Shown in pieces: positions 56,843 through 64,000 of a stretch of DNA of 64,000 bases (position 1 is its first letter; each line of letters starts with the position of its first letter). This stretch comes from Nocardioides jishulii (GTDB lineage: Bacteria > Actinomycetota > Actinomycetes > Propionibacteriales > Nocardioidaceae). A model generated the notes under the pieces. The model saw only the letters and a list, made by a program, of their open reading frames with translations. It did not search any database and was not told the DNA's origin. The position numbers were made by a program, and so were the translations under genes. The stretch spans positions 2,232,001-2,296,000 of the forward strand of contig NZ_CP040748.1 of assembly GCF_006007965.1 (NCBI RefSeq), in the 5' to 3' direction.

Positions 56843-58240
56843 GTGAGTGCGGGCAGGTACACCTTCGAGCACGGGATCGGTCGCGGAGCGAGCGGTGCCG
56901 TGTGGTCCGGCCACGACACGGTGCTCGGGCGCAAGGTCGCGCTCAAGCGCGTCGGCCTCCACGTCGGGGGCACCGGCCCCGACCTCCGACAGGCGGCCCG
57001 CGAGGCCCGGCTCGCCGCCTCCCTCAACCATCCGCACGTCGTGGGGGTCTTCGACCTCGTCGTCATCGGGGACGAGCACTGGCTGGTGATGGAGCACGTC
57101 GACGGTCAGACGCTCGCCCAGCTCGTACGCGACCAGGGCCCCCTGGAACCCCGGGAGGCGGCACGACTGATGGCCCAGGTGGCCGAGGCGCTCGGCGCCG
57201 CCCACCGTGCCGGCATCGTGCACCGCGACGTGAAGCCCTCCAACGTCATGGTCACCCGTGACGGCACCGCCAAGCTCACCGACTTCGGGATCGCCCGCAC
57301 GGCGGACGACGCGTCACTGACCCAGACCGGCCTGGTGACCGGCTCCCCCGCCTACCTGTCCCCCGAGGTGGCCACCGGGTCGTCGGCCACCCCCGCCAGT
57401 GACGTGTGGGCCCTCGGGGCCACGCTCTACCACCTGCTCGCGGGACGCCCGCCCTACGACGTGGGCGACAACGTGCTCAGCACGATGTACCGCATCGTCC
57501 ACGAGGTGCCGCCGCGACTGCCCGAGACCGGCCGGCTCAACGTCGTGCTCGAGCGCACGATGGCCCAGGACCCCGCCCAGCGGTGGACGGCCCGCCAGGT
57601 GCAGGAGGCCCTGACGCACATCGCCCGGAGCGAGCCGACCCCGACGCCGACGCATCTGGTCGCACCGCGACCGGGGCACACCACCGACACCCTGACGACT
57701 GCCTCGGTGTCGCTCGACCGCCCCGCCCGGGCGTACACGCCACGCAGGTCGCCGGGGCCCACCCCGCGTCGACGGCACCCGTGGCTCGTCCGAGGCCTCG
57801 TGGCGGCAGGAGTCGCGCTCTGCACGGTGGCCGCCTTCTACGTGGGTCTCGACGGTGCCCGTGACTCCACGACGCCGGACGACGTCAGGGCCGGTGACAC
57901 CAGCGCCACGGGTACCGCGGCCAACCCCTCCGCCCCCACGGAAGCCGACCTGGAGTCGTTCGTCACCGACTACCTGGCCACCGTCACCGACGACCAGCGT
58001 GCGACCTGGGAGCGCCTCACCCCCGCGTTCCAGGAGCGGAGCAAGGGCTTCGCCTCGTACGCGGGGTTCTGGCAGACCGTCGAGTCGGCGACGCCGAGCA
58101 ACGTACGCGCTGACGTGGACGCGATGACGGTCTCCTACGACGTGGTCTACCGGATGCGCGACGGAGAGCGCGTCTCCGACCAGGTCACCCTGGTCCTCGA
58201 GCGTGACGGGGACGAGCTGCTCATCGCCGACGAGTCCTGA
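56843..58240 (+). CDS. membrane Ser/Thr protein kinase (Pkn-type)
   Basis: The 465-residue product has an N-terminal Hanks-type kinase domain: GRGASGAVW glycine loop, K35 (VALKRVG), HRDVKPSNVMV with D129, DFGIAR (147-152), SPAYLSPEVA and SDVWALGATLYHLL. After a Pro/Thr/Arg-rich juxtamembrane region, one transmembrane helix (about 315-335) leads to an extracytoplasmic domain of about 130 residues resembling a Mce-associated or NTF2-like fold (SFVTDYLATVTDDQRATWERLTPAFQ). No PASTA repeats are present, so it is not PknB. It is divergent from tyrS. Confidence 0.92.
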   Translation: MSAGRYTFEHGIGRGASGAVWSGHDTVLGRKVALKRVGLHVGGTGPDLRQAAREARLAASLNHPHVVGVFDLVVIGDEHWLVMEHVDGQTLAQLVRDQGPLEPREAARLMAQVAEALGAAHRAGIVHRDVKPSNVMVTRDGTAKLTDFGIARTADDASLTQTGLVTGSPAYLSPEVATGSSATPASDVWALGATLYHLLAGRPPYDVGDNVLSTMYRIVHEVPPRLPETGRLNVVLERTMAQDPAQRWTARQVQEALTHIARSEPTPTPTHLVAPRPGHTTDTLTTASVSLDRPARAYTPRRSPGPTPRRRHPWLVRGLVAAGVALCTVAAFYVGLDGARDSTTPDDVRAGDTSATGTAANPSAPTEADLESFVTDYLATVTDDQRATWERLTPAFQERSKGFASYAGFWQTVESATPSNVRADVDAMTVSYDVVYRMRDGERVSDQVTLVLERDGDELLIADES

Positions 58241-58261
58241 GGCGGCTGCGTCCACCGCTGC

Positions 58262-60127
58262 CTAGACCGGCGCGATCGTCACCGGCCGGGTGTCGCGGGA
58301 GACGTCGGCTCCACTGATGACCTCGATCGCCCGGGTGAGGAGGTCGGCGCGCTCGGCCATCTCCTTGGTGCCGGGACGCTTGGGGGCCACGAGCGTGTGC
58401 AGGTGGACCTCCTGGGCGAGGCGTCCCTGGGCGTCGAGCAGCACCTCCATGGTGTGGGCCCGGGTGGAGGCGAGGCCCAGCGTCTCCTGGGCGCGGATGA
58501 CGGCGACGACGCCGATCAACAGCCCGCGCAGCTCCTCGACCCGCATCTGGGTCAACGCGCCGGCGACGGCGAGGCGGAACTCGACCTCCGCCTCGCGCTC
58601 ACCGGCGGCAGCGACTGCACCACTGGCCACCAGGGCGGTGCCGGCACCGGAGGCCAGGACGAGCGTCAGCATCCCGCCGACCATGCCGCCCGGGCCGAAG
58701 GCGGCCAGCGAGGCCGTGATGGCGGCGGCTCCCGCCAGGGCCGTGGGCAGGACGGCCCACAGACCGACGCCGGTCAGGGCGAGCAGCACCGCTCCTCCTC
58801 CGACCAGGTAGCCCCACCAGCGCCGACGGTCCGGAGTCAGGGCGTCCTGCGCGTGGTCGACGGCGGCCGCGACGACCGTGGCGAACTCGAGGTCACTGAT
58901 GCTGCCCTCGCGACGGCGTACGCGGTTGAGCAGTGCGGTCAGGGCCTCGAGGCGGTGCGCCGGGTCAACGGCGATGTCGAACGGCGGCAGGGGGTTGGAG
59001 GCGTACCGCGAGACCACGAGGGGCAGGAGCTCGTCGTCGGACCAGACGTCACGCACCAGGTCGGAGGCGCGGTCGACGAAGTCGGTGATGGACGGGGGTG
59101 AGCCCAGCTCGGCCCGGGCCTCGTCGTCGGCCTGCTCCACCTCCTCGAGCACCCGCGTCGCGGCGATCCGGCGGGCCGTGTCGAACCGCCTGCGCCAGCT
59201 GAACTTCTTGGCTTGGCAGGTGCGTGAGAGCTGCTCGGCGTAGGCGAAACCAAGGAGCTGGAGGTCCCACCCCTCCCCCAACGGGCGGGCCGGAGGGTGC
59301 TCGGCGTCGGCGTCACGCACGCCGTAGAGGTGGTGCCCCAGCAGGGCGCCGACTGCCGGGTGCGAGGCGTAGCCACGCACGCTGTGCGTACGGATGTCGA
59401 CCGAGACGTCGACGGCCATCGGGAAACGGGCTGCCACCCCGCGGCCGTAAGTCACGGCGTCACGCGGGTCGAACACGTTGATCCACGCGTCGACGCGGTC
59501 GTAGGGGAAGTCGGTGGCCAGGGAGCGCAACCGCTTCCACATGTCGGAGGCGAGCGGGCTGCCGAGAGTGACGAGGGCGCGTACGCGGGTGTGCGCCGGC
59601 AGGCGCGTGAGCAGGTCGGCGGCGATCACGCTGCCGAGGCTGTGGGCGACGACCACGATCTCGTCGGCGTCCGGGATCTGCTCGACCACCTCACGCAGGA
59701 CGCTGGCCCGCACGCTGCGGTGGTGGGCGTAGATCTTGGCCTCGGTGAGGTCGCCGACGCGGGTGACCACGGAGGTCAGCGTGGCGTTGACGCCGTTGGG
59801 AGAGTGCCCGAAGTGCACGCCCCGGGCGCGGACCGACCACTGACGCAGGAACTGCGTGTTCTCCTCCTGCGTCACGGCGAACCTGCGCGCCGCCTCGTCC
59901 GTCTCGTCGGAGGCCTCCCACGTCTCCTTGACCTCGTCGGCCTTGGCTGCGCGACTGCCCGTGGGGGTCAGGAGCAGCGGCTGGTAGGTGACCGGGACGA
60001 CGGTGTCGTACGTCGGGTCGATGGGCGAGTGCCCGGCCTGCACGAGTCCCACGTTGAGCGGATCGAGCCAGTCCTCGAGGGGTGTGACTCCACCGACCCC
60101 GTGGATGTAGACGATCGTGTTGCTCAA
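58262..60127 (-). CDS. large lipase-like alpha/beta hydrolase with C-terminal membrane segment
   Basis: The 621-residue product starts at a TTG (60127) with GAGGAGA upstream; frames further up run into tRNA-Met. The N-terminus SNTIVYIHGVGG is the oxyanion strand of an alpha/beta hydrolase. AHSLGS with S163 forms the nucleophile elbow, followed by VTLGSPLASD. The middle (about 290-430) is helical and charged. A hydrophobic glycine/alanine region (about 440-515) could form two or three membrane helices, followed by a soluble helical tail. The architecture resembles PGAP1-like esterases with an added membrane module. Function unknown. Confidence 0.75.
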   Translation of the reverse strand: MSNTIVYIHGVGGVTPLEDWLDPLNVGLVQAGHSPIDPTYDTVVPVTYQPLLLTPTGSRAAKADEVKETWEASDETDEAARRFAVTQEENTQFLRQWSVRARGVHFGHSPNGVNATLTSVVTRVGDLTEAKIYAHHRSVRASVLREVVEQIPDADEIVVVAHSLGSVIAADLLTRLPAHTRVRALVTLGSPLASDMWKRLRSLATDFPYDRVDAWINVFDPRDAVTYGRGVAARFPMAVDVSVDIRTHSVRGYASHPAVGALLGHHLYGVRDADAEHPPARPLGEGWDLQLLGFAYAEQLSRTCQAKKFSWRRRFDTARRIAATRVLEEVEQADDEARAELGSPPSITDFVDRASDLVRDVWSDDELLPLVVSRYASNPLPPFDIAVDPAHRLEALTALLNRVRRREGSISDLEFATVVAAAVDHAQDALTPDRRRWWGYLVGGGAVLLALTGVGLWAVLPTALAGAAAITASLAAFGPGGMVGGMLTLVLASGAGTALVASGAVAAAGEREAEVEFRLAVAGALTQMRVEELRGLLIGVVAVIRAQETLGLASTRAHTMEVLLDAQGRLAQEVHLHTLVAPKRPGTKEMAERADLLTRAIEVISGADVSRDTRPVTIAPV

Positions 60128-60152
60128 CCCAGGTCTCCTCTCGCAGGCCGAG

Positions 60153-60226
60153 TAGGGCGGGTGGGGCTCGAACCCACGACCCAAGGATTATGAGTCCTCT
60201 GCTCTGACCGACTGAGCTACCGCCCC
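60153..60226 (-). tRNA. tRNA-Met (anticodon CAU)
   Basis: A 74-base cloverleaf with acceptor arms GGGGCGG / CCGCCCT, D-arm TAGCTCAGTCGGTCAGAGC, anticodon stem-loop GAGGA-CTCATAA-TCCTT and T-arm GTGGG-TTCGAGC-CCCAC. Anticodon CAT, with normal pairing at position 1-72 (G-U), fits elongator Met. The lysidine-modified Ile2 tRNA is the alternative. Confidence 0.93.
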
Positions 60227-60309
60227 GCACGAGGCAGGGCCCCGAGCGGTGACGAGCCTAGTGGTTGGCAGGCGTTGACCTGCGCGGGTGTCCCCCGGAT
60301 GATCGGCAG

Positions 60310-61056
60310 ATGGAGCCCACTCCTCTTCTCCCGGTGACCGAGGACTGGCAGCGTGCCCTCTGCGTCGTCGCACACCCCGACGACATGGAGTTCGGTGGGG
60401 CAGCGGCCGTCGCGCGGTGGACCCGGCAGGGCAAGGAGGTCACCTACGTCATGGTGACCAGCGGTGAGGCCGGGATCGACTCGACGCCGCCTGAGCAGAG
60501 CCGTCCGCTGCGCGAGGCCGAACAGATCGTCTCTGCCCAGATCGTCGGCGTGCCCACGGTCGAGTTCCTGGGCCTGCCCGACGGGACCGTCGAGTACGGC
60601 GTCGAGCTGCGTCGCGTGATCGCCGAACAGGTGCGGCGCCACCGCCCCGAGGTCGTGATCACCCTCAACCACCGGGACTCCTTCGGCCCCGGCATGCTCA
60701 ACCAGCCCGACCACGTCGCCGTGGGCCGCGCCGTCATCGACGCCGCCCGCGACGCCGGCAACCGGTGGATCTTCCACGAGCAGGTCGCCGCGGGACTCGG
60801 GCCGTGGGACGGCGTACGGCAGGTGTGGATCCTCGCCTCCCCCGAACCCACCCACGCCGTCGACACCACGGAGACCTTCGAGGTCGGTGTCGACTCCCTG
60901 CTCGCACACGCCGCGTACCTCGTCGGCCTCGGGTGGGACGAGGAGCGCGCCCGCACGATGCTCGAGACGTCGTCGCGCAGCGGCGGGGAGCGCCTCGGCA
61001 CCCGCTACGCCGCCTCGGTCGAGGTGGTCGTCCTGCGGGAGCCCGACCAGGCCTGA
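60310..61056 (+). CDS. PIG-L family deacetylase
   Basis: The 248-residue product has the zinc-binding AHPDDMEFG motif (21-29) and the later His in QPDHVAVG, as in MshB/Mca/BshB-type N-acetylglucosaminyl deacetylases. The family removes N-acetyl groups from sugar conjugates or acts on mycothiol adducts. Start is the ATG at 60310; the ribosome site is weak. Between the two zinc motifs lies GIDSTPPEQSRPLREAEQ. It stands alone, followed by a 21-bp perfect terminator. The exact substrate is not evident. Confidence 0.92.
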   Translation: MEPTPLLPVTEDWQRALCVVAHPDDMEFGGAAAVARWTRQGKEVTYVMVTSGEAGIDSTPPEQSRPLREAEQIVSAQIVGVPTVEFLGLPDGTVEYGVELRRVIAEQVRRHRPEVVITLNHRDSFGPGMLNQPDHVAVGRAVIDAARDAGNRWIFHEQVAAGLGPWDGVRQVWILASPEPTHAVDTTETFEVGVDSLLAHAAYLVGLGWDEERARTMLETSSRSGGERLGTRYAASVEVVVLREPDQA

Positions 61057-61104
61057 TCCCAGCAGGTCGTCCTGCGCCTCAACCGCCGCCTGATCGTCCC
61101 GGAA

Positions 61105-61148
61105 AAGCAAGAACCCCCTCCGCCCGTGGGCGGAGGGGGTTCTTGCTT
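61105..61148. terminator. very strong bidirectional terminator
   Basis: Perfect 21-base arms with a two-base loop: the left arm starts AAGCAAGAACCCCC, so the right arm ends in GTTCTTGCTT. It ends the PIG-L gene on the plus strand and, four bases past the tRNA-Asn 3' end, also stops that transcript. Confidence 0.92.
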
Positions 61149-61151
61149 CTG

Positions 61152-61224
61152 CTCCCCCGGTTGGACTCGAACCAACAACCCTCCGATTAACAGTCGAATG
61201 CTCTGCCAGTTGAGCTACAGGGGA
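61152..61224 (-). tRNA. tRNA-Asn (anticodon GUU)
   Basis: A 73-base cloverleaf with acceptor arms TCCCCTG / CGGGGGA (one G-U pair), D-arm TAGCTCAACTGGCAGAGC, anticodon loop CTGTTAA giving GTT, and T-arm GTTGG-TTCGAGT-CCAAC. CCA is not encoded. Confidence 0.95.
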
Positions 61225-61308
61225 TCAGCTGCCCTCACGAGCAGCGAGAGGAACATTAGCAACACCTCGGCGCCGACACCAAAGCGGGGCCCCGGCGACT
61301 CGGACCCG

Positions 61309-61818
61309 TCAGGCCAGTCCGACCTCGTCCTTGGCCTGCGCCAGCGCAGCCGCCGCCGCCTCGCGCACACGAGGGTCGGTGGGGTCCACCGTGGCGTCGT
61401 ACTCGTAGACCCACAGCGGGTCCGTGCCGCCGTGGGGACTGCGGCGTGCGATCACCCGCATCCCGCCTCCCGGCACGGCCACGTGCCGCTGCAGGACGAT
61501 GCTCGCCGTCACGCGCTCGCGGACCAGCTCGAGCAGCAGGCGGGACTCCCCCAGCACGAACGCGGACTCCGGCCGCTCGGCTCCCCACTCCCCGACCTCA
61601 CTCACCCGGAAGGTCGACGTCTCCGCGTCCCACTCGGCGGCCTCGACCAGCTCCCAAGGCACCCGGGTCGGGTCGGCACCGTCCGCCGGGACCACGTGGA
61701 GGGCGTCGCGGGTGCCGGCGATCACCGATCCGTCCTCGGCCACGGCGTGGGCGAGGATCCGCTCCCGCGGCAGCAGCGTCGGTACGTGGACCGCGTGGTC
61801 CCGCCTCCCCCACCTCAT
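61309..61818 (-). CDS. conserved actinobacterial protein downstream of dnaG
   Basis: The 169-residue product starts at ATG 61818, overlapping the dnaG stop (ATGA). The sequence is mostly beta-strand (AHAVAEDGSVIAGTRDALHVV, WELVEAAEWDAETSTFRVSEVG), with an acidic C-terminal helix. It looks like a small PH-like or beta-propeller-blade domain. No motif or signal is seen. Coupling to dnaG is conserved in related genomes to my knowledge, but the role is unknown. Confidence 0.75.
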   Translation of the reverse strand: MRWGRRDHAVHVPTLLPRERILAHAVAEDGSVIAGTRDALHVVPADGADPTRVPWELVEAAEWDAETSTFRVSEVGEWGAERPESAFVLGESRLLLELVRERVTASIVLQRHVAVPGGGMRVIARRSPHGGTDPLWVYEYDATVDPTDPRVREAAAAALAQAKDEVGLA

Positions 61819-63737
61819 GCGCCCACCGCCTTGTCGGCGAGGCCGCGACGACGCTGCTCCAGGCTCCACAGCTCAGCCGACATCTGGTTGTACTCCTCCG
61901 AGGCGGGGTCGGTGCGTTGCAGGCGCGACTTCAGCGCGGCCGTGCTCCGCAGCAGCGTGAGCTCACGCAGGCGGTAGGCGTGGGCGAACATGTAGCTCTC
62001 GCCCGGCTCCCCCGAGGAACGCACGGGCTCGACCGCGAGCTCGGCGAAGGCGGCGGAGACCCACGGGTTCTGCAGGCCGGCTCGCACTCCGGTCGCCCAG
62101 CCGGGGTCCGTGGCGCCGGCCGTGGGGCCGCCGTGTGCGACCACTGCTTCCCACACCGCGCGGTAGGCGGGGTGCGTGAAGTCCTCGGACGTGACCTGCT
62201 CCATGCTGCGCTGGACGAGCTGCGGGTGCTGGAGGACGAGCTTGAGCGTCTCACGCTCGATCGAGAAGCGCGGGTCGCGCAGGGCTGGCATCGGAGCTCG
62301 CTCCGGGGCGGCCGGAGCGGCCGGAGCGGCCGGGGCCTCCCCGGGACGCTGGGGCGCCTCGCTGCCACGCGTACGCCGCTCGCGACCCCCCGCAGGCTTC
62401 TCGTTGCCCCACTTCTCGGCGCGGCGCACCTGGGCGCGCACCTCGTCGACGTCCATGCCGACCATGGCGGCGACCTCACGCGCGAAGGCATCGACCTTGG
62501 AACGGTCGCGCACGCTCGCCACGAGACGGGCGGCCTCGCGCATGGCGTCGACCCGGCCGTCGGCGCGGTCGAGGTCGTAGCGCGACACCACGTTGCCCAG
62601 GACGAAGCGGTAGAGGGGCGTGCGCTCGGCGACCAGGGCACGGACCGCCTCGTCGCCCTTGGCCAGGCGCAGGTCGCACGGGTCCATGCCAGAGGGTTCG
62701 ACCGCGACGTAGGTCTGCGAGACGAAGTTCTGGTCGCCGTTGAAGGCACGCAGGGCCGCCTTCTGGCCGGCGGCGTCACCGTCGAAGGTGAAGATCACCT
62801 CGCCGCGGAGCCCGTCGCGGTCGTCCATGAAGCGGCGCAGCACGCGGGCGTGGTCGTCGCCGAACGCGGTGCCACAGGTGGCGACCGCGGTGGTGACGCC
62901 CGCCATGTGGCAGGCCATCACGTCGGTGTAGCCCTCCACGATGACGGCCTGGGAGCTCCGCGAGATCTCCTTGCGGGCGAGGTCGAGGCCGTAGAGCATC
63001 TGGGACTTCTTGTAGATCGGCGTCTCGGAGGTGTTGAGGTACTTCGCCTCGATGCGGTCGTCCTCGAAGATCCGGCGCGCACCGAAGCCGACGGTGTCGC
63101 CGTTGGACTCACGGATCGGCCACAGCAGTCGCCCGCGGAACCGGTCGTAGGCCGAGCGACCGACGGCGACGAGGCCGCTGGCGACCATCTCCTCCTGGCT
63201 GAACCCCTTCTGGCGCAGGAGCTGGGTCAGCGCCTCGCCGTCGCGGGGGGCGAAGCCGACGCCGAACATCTCGGCCGCCGCCTGGTCGAACCCGCGGTCG
63301 GAGAGGAACTGGCGTCCGGCCAGCGCGTCGCTCGAGGAGAGGTGGTCGGCGTAGAACTCCTGGGCGACCCGGTGGGCCTCCAGCAACCGACCACGCGCCG
63401 GACCGCGGGGTCGCTGCACCCCGTCGTCGCCGTCCTCGCGCCGCAGCTGCACGCCATACTTGTCCGCGAGGTGCTCCACCGCCTCGGAGAAGGCGAGCCC
63501 GTCGATCTTCATCAGGAAGGTGATCACGTCACCGCCCTCCTGGCACCCGAAGCAGTGGAAGAAGCCTCTGGAGGGGGTCACGTGGAAGGACGGCGACTTC
63601 TCGTCGTGGAAGGGGCACAGCCCCTTCATCGAGCCGCCACCGGCGTTGCGCAACGAGACGTAGGACGACACCACGTCGTCGATCCGGGCTCGTTCGCGCA
63701 CCGTTGCGATGTCCTCGTCCCGAATGCGGCCTGCCAC
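61815..63737 (-). CDS. dnaG: DNA primase
   Basis: The 640-residue product synthesises RNA primers at the replication fork. The CHC2 zinc domain has C41-x2-H44 (CPFH) and C62-x2-C65 (CFGC). The core and TOPRIM domain follow: AVIVEGYTDVMA with E268, and FTFDGDAAGQKA with D319 and D321. A C-terminal DnaB-interaction domain extends from about 470 to 640, after an Ala/Pro linker. The start is the GTG at 63737, seven bases after a TAGACT -10 box (leaderless). Confidence 0.97.
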   Translation of the reverse strand: MAGRIRDEDIATVRERARIDDVVSSYVSLRNAGGGSMKGLCPFHDEKSPSFHVTPSRGFFHCFGCQEGGDVITFLMKIDGLAFSEAVEHLADKYGVQLRREDGDDGVQRPRGPARGRLLEAHRVAQEFYADHLSSSDALAGRQFLSDRGFDQAAAEMFGVGFAPRDGEALTQLLRQKGFSQEEMVASGLVAVGRSAYDRFRGRLLWPIRESNGDTVGFGARRIFEDDRIEAKYLNTSETPIYKKSQMLYGLDLARKEISRSSQAVIVEGYTDVMACHMAGVTTAVATCGTAFGDDHARVLRRFMDDRDGLRGEVIFTFDGDAAGQKAALRAFNGDQNFVSQTYVAVEPSGMDPCDLRLAKGDEAVRALVAERTPLYRFVLGNVVSRYDLDRADGRVDAMREAARLVASVRDRSKVDAFAREVAAMVGMDVDEVRAQVRRAEKWGNEKPAGGRERRTRGSEAPQRPGEAPAAPAAPAAPERAPMPALRDPRFSIERETLKLVLQHPQLVQRSMEQVTSEDFTHPAYRAVWEAVVAHGGPTAGATDPGWATGVRAGLQNPWVSAAFAELAVEPVRSSGEPGESYMFAHAYRLRELTLLRSTAALKSRLQRTDPASEEYNQMSAELWSLEQRRRGLADKAVGA

Positions 63738-63744
63738 GTCGCGG

Positions 63745-63750
63745 AGTCTA
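63745..63750 (-). promoter_or_regulatory. -10 box (TAGACT) of dnaG, leaderless
   Basis: The hexamer is followed by seven bases (CCGCGAC) and the GTG at 63737. Confidence 0.55.
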
Positions 63751-63769
63751 CGGCCACGGAGAATGCCCC

Positions 63770-64000
63770 ATGAGCCTTGCGCAAGGATCCACCGCGCAAC
63801 GCGTGGCGTACGTCGCGCGACGCACGGTGTTCACGTTCCTGGACAGGCGCGCGCTCGACCTCGCGGCGTCGCTCACCTACTACTCCGTGCTCGCGCTCTT
63901 TCCGGCCATCGTGGCACTCAGCGCGCTCCTGGGAGTGGTGGGCCACTCCGAGGACTCGGTCGACCTGGTGCTCGAGGTCCTCCGACCGGTCGTCTCCGGC
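63770..64000 (+). CDS. YihY/BrkB family membrane protein, N-terminal part, cut by window edge
   Basis: The plus strand is open from ATG 63770 to the window end (77 residues). GGAGA lies about eight bases upstream of the ATG. The sequence RALDLAASLTYYSVLALFPAIVALSALLGVVG is the first membrane segment of the YihY/BrkB family. It matches the equivalent part of the gene at 3554 closely (AAALTYYSILALFPAAIALLSLVGVVG). This second paralogue is divergent from dnaG. Confidence 0.9.
   Translation, partial: MSLAQGSTAQRVAYVARRTVFTFLDRRALDLAASLTYYSVLALFPAIVALSALLGVVGHSEDSVDLVLEVLRPVVSG

Noticed and set aside
60128..60184. Longer N-terminus for the lipase-like gene
   Set aside because: It would run into the tRNA-Met gene; the TTG at 60127 has a good ribosome site and begins exactly at the conserved beta strand.

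Overview
The window is high-GC DNA that reads as a chromosomal segment of a Gram-positive actinobacterium, most likely Nocardioidaceae/Nocardioides-like. The reasons are frequent GTG/TTG starts, many starts sitting 5-7 bases after a TANNNT -10 box (leaderless mRNAs), DUF3052/DUF3145 and C4-zinc-ribbon proteins of actinobacterial type, a FasR-fabD-fabH-acpP-fabF block, an AceE-type pyruvate dehydrogenase, and 16S/23S/5S genes whose 16S-23S spacer carries no tRNA. The genus is an inference. The 16S at 53366-54885 would settle it.

Layout. 1-1658 (minus): the start of an MMPL exporter and, directly upstream of it, a complete heliorhodopsin. 1.8-4.7 kb: a small envelope operon (YtxH, holin-like, DUF3618, YihY/BrkB). 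4.8-9.4 kb: an RNB ribonuclease, an SRPBCC protein, a Gmad2-LysM protein, an ADH-A-like alcohol dehydrogenase and a divergent TetR regulator. 9.4-21.2 kb: a 13-gene minus-strand catabolic operon with nearly every junction overlapping. It encodes a complete Opp/Dpp-type ABC importer, two cupins, an unusual alpha/beta hydrolase, enoyl-CoA hydratase, MaoC hydratase, acyl-CoA ligase, thioesterase and its own FadR/GntR regulator. A perfect 15-bp palindrome sits on its promoter. 21.4-26.6 kb: two further acyl-CoA dehydrogenase units sharing an AACGnnCGTT operator-like motif, with a VOC protein, an MFS permease and a crotonase. Together this is an import plus CoA-ester degradation island for an unknown acid.

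26.9-36.5 kb: YaaA, a zinc-ribbon coiled-coil protein with a probable CTG start, Nif3-like protein, a two-component system flanked by two Asp-rich exported proteins, a protein kinase, tRNA-Val, an AhpE-like peroxiredoxin, another acyl-CoA synthetase and DUF3052. 36.7-47.8 kb: core lipid metabolism, with aceE making acetyl-CoA, then FasR and the type II fatty-acid initiation and elongation genes ending in an acyl-CoA carboxylase beta subunit. FabD carries a C-terminal domain built like biotin carboxyl carrier protein but without the biotin lysine. 48.0-55.4 kb: a protein with eleven KPYGA repeats, then a minus-strand rRNA operon with its promoters. 55.4-64 kb: tyrS, a membrane Ser/Thr kinase, a large lipase-like protein, tRNA-Met, a PIG-L deacetylase, tRNA-Asn, dnaG and the start of a second YihY protein.

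The most unusual items are the heliorhodopsin next to an MMPL exporter, the pseudo-BCCP tail on FabD, and the self-contained, apparently autoregulated catabolic island. No prophage, insertion sequence or CRISPR array was seen.
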